64,000 bases of DNA from Cucumis sativus (Eukaryota; Streptophyta; Magnoliopsida; Cucurbitales; Cucurbitaceae). Position numbers and translations under genes: made by a program. The stretch covers positions 30,722,408 through 30,786,407 of the forward strand of contig NC_026657.2 in the NCBI RefSeq assembly GCF_000004075.3, written 5' to 3'. Under the pieces are notes generated by a model that worked only from the letters and a program-made list of their open reading frames with translations, was not told the DNA's origin and did no database searches. Shown here piece after piece: positions 63,573 to 64,000 of this stretch; position 1 is the first letter of the stretch; every line of letters begins with the position of its first letter.

Positions 63573-64000
63573 ACCTATATGAGCATGTTTTCTGGTCTTG
63601 TGGGATTTATGTGGAGTCTTTTCTTTGGGTAAATGCTTTCAGTTTGATATGCTGTTGTTTGAGAATCCCATTTCTCTTTTATATCATCTTCACTCAAAGT
63701 GTTAACTTGGAGTCAATGGTTTGTTCATCCTTGAACTTGCATTGTAATGGCAGCTCATGAGCACCAATGAAGGGCTTTGGCCTCCATTTTCTGTTCACAT
63801 CTTAACCCAAATTGATTCTCATGGATAATTGACTAGGAAAATGGAAAAATGATTTTTTTTATTACTTCGTGAGTTTACTAATCAGCTGATAGATTACAAG
63901 TATGTTTTCATTGGGCTAAAAATATCAATGAGTATAAATGAAATAACTTTGATGTTTTCATAGTAATTAACAACTTGAGCATAGCGTTAAAACATTATAT
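63573..64000. other. 3' flank of the hydrolase gene
   Basis: The 3' UTR and following AT-rich DNA to the window edge. A short open frame (63569-63760) overlaps the stop and is not supported. Confidence 0.6.

Noticed and set aside
1..64000. CRISPR arrays, rRNA genes, prophage-like clusters, intact LTR elements
   Set aside because: None seen. The window is plant nuclear DNA; no regularly spaced repeats, rRNA sequence, or gag/pol frames were found.

Overview
This window is nuclear DNA of a dicot plant. It is strongly AT-rich between genes, the genes have many introns with GT/AG borders, homopolymers and microsatellites are common, and every recognisable product is a plant-type protein. Some dispersed repeats (an element with a CTATCAGTAATAG core near 57.9 kb, and a retroelement-like insertion at 5.3-5.8 kb) resemble repeats I associate with Cucurbitaceae, so a cucurbit such as Cucumis is my best guess. 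That is recollection, not proof. Exon models were built by hand from splice signals and reading-frame continuity; in all five complete spliced models the exon lengths sum to a multiple of three.

Layout. (1) 1-6915, minus: a WD40/AT-hook protein resembling a TFIIIC subunit (GTF3C2-like), running off the left edge; 13 exons and 770 residues are visible. (2) 7965-9910, minus: a CYP94-family cytochrome P450 in two exons (495 aa), closest to CYP94C1 of jasmonate catabolism. (3) 9911-17028: 7 kb of AT-rich intergenic DNA with repeat remnants. (4) 17029-22296, minus: a GDSL esterase/lipase in five exons (370 aa) with a 2.8 kb intron. (5) 22297-25500: a promoter with a palindromic GGCCCA element and a possible spliced transcript without a convincing protein. 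(6) About 25.5-35.9 kb: a long gene-poor stretch upstream of a LITTLE ZIPPER gene. (7) 35949-37429, plus: the ZPR3/4-like microprotein (72 aa) with a leader intron. (8) 40449-45106, minus: the CAAX prenyl endoprotease RCE1/FACE2 in eight exons (313 aa). (9) 46598-47359, plus: a single-exon YIP4-like Golgi membrane protein (253 aa), divergent to RCE1. (10) 50613-50954, plus: a small acidic protein of unknown function (113 aa). (11) 52802-55425, minus: a TERMINAL FLOWER 1/CENTRORADIALIS-type PEBP in the classic four exons (177 aa). (12) 60337-63572, plus: a membrane-anchored alpha/beta hydrolase in five exons (379 aa).

The genes do not form an operon or an obvious cluster. Two of them (ZPR and TFL1/CEN) are meristem regulators and the P450 is probably a hormone-inactivating enzyme; the rest are housekeeping-like. 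I found no rRNA, tRNA, CRISPR, intact transposon or clearly new system. The best leads are: two separate in-frame tandem duplications in the basic region of the TFIIIC-like protein; a retroelement-like insertion with A/B-box-like sequence inside that same gene; unusual I-helix and heme-loop residues in the P450; a Glu at the TFL1 Asp144 position; an EAR-like DLNL motif and HD-ZIP-type sites at the ZPR gene; and a 67-bp tandem repeat ending at an RCE1 splice donor.
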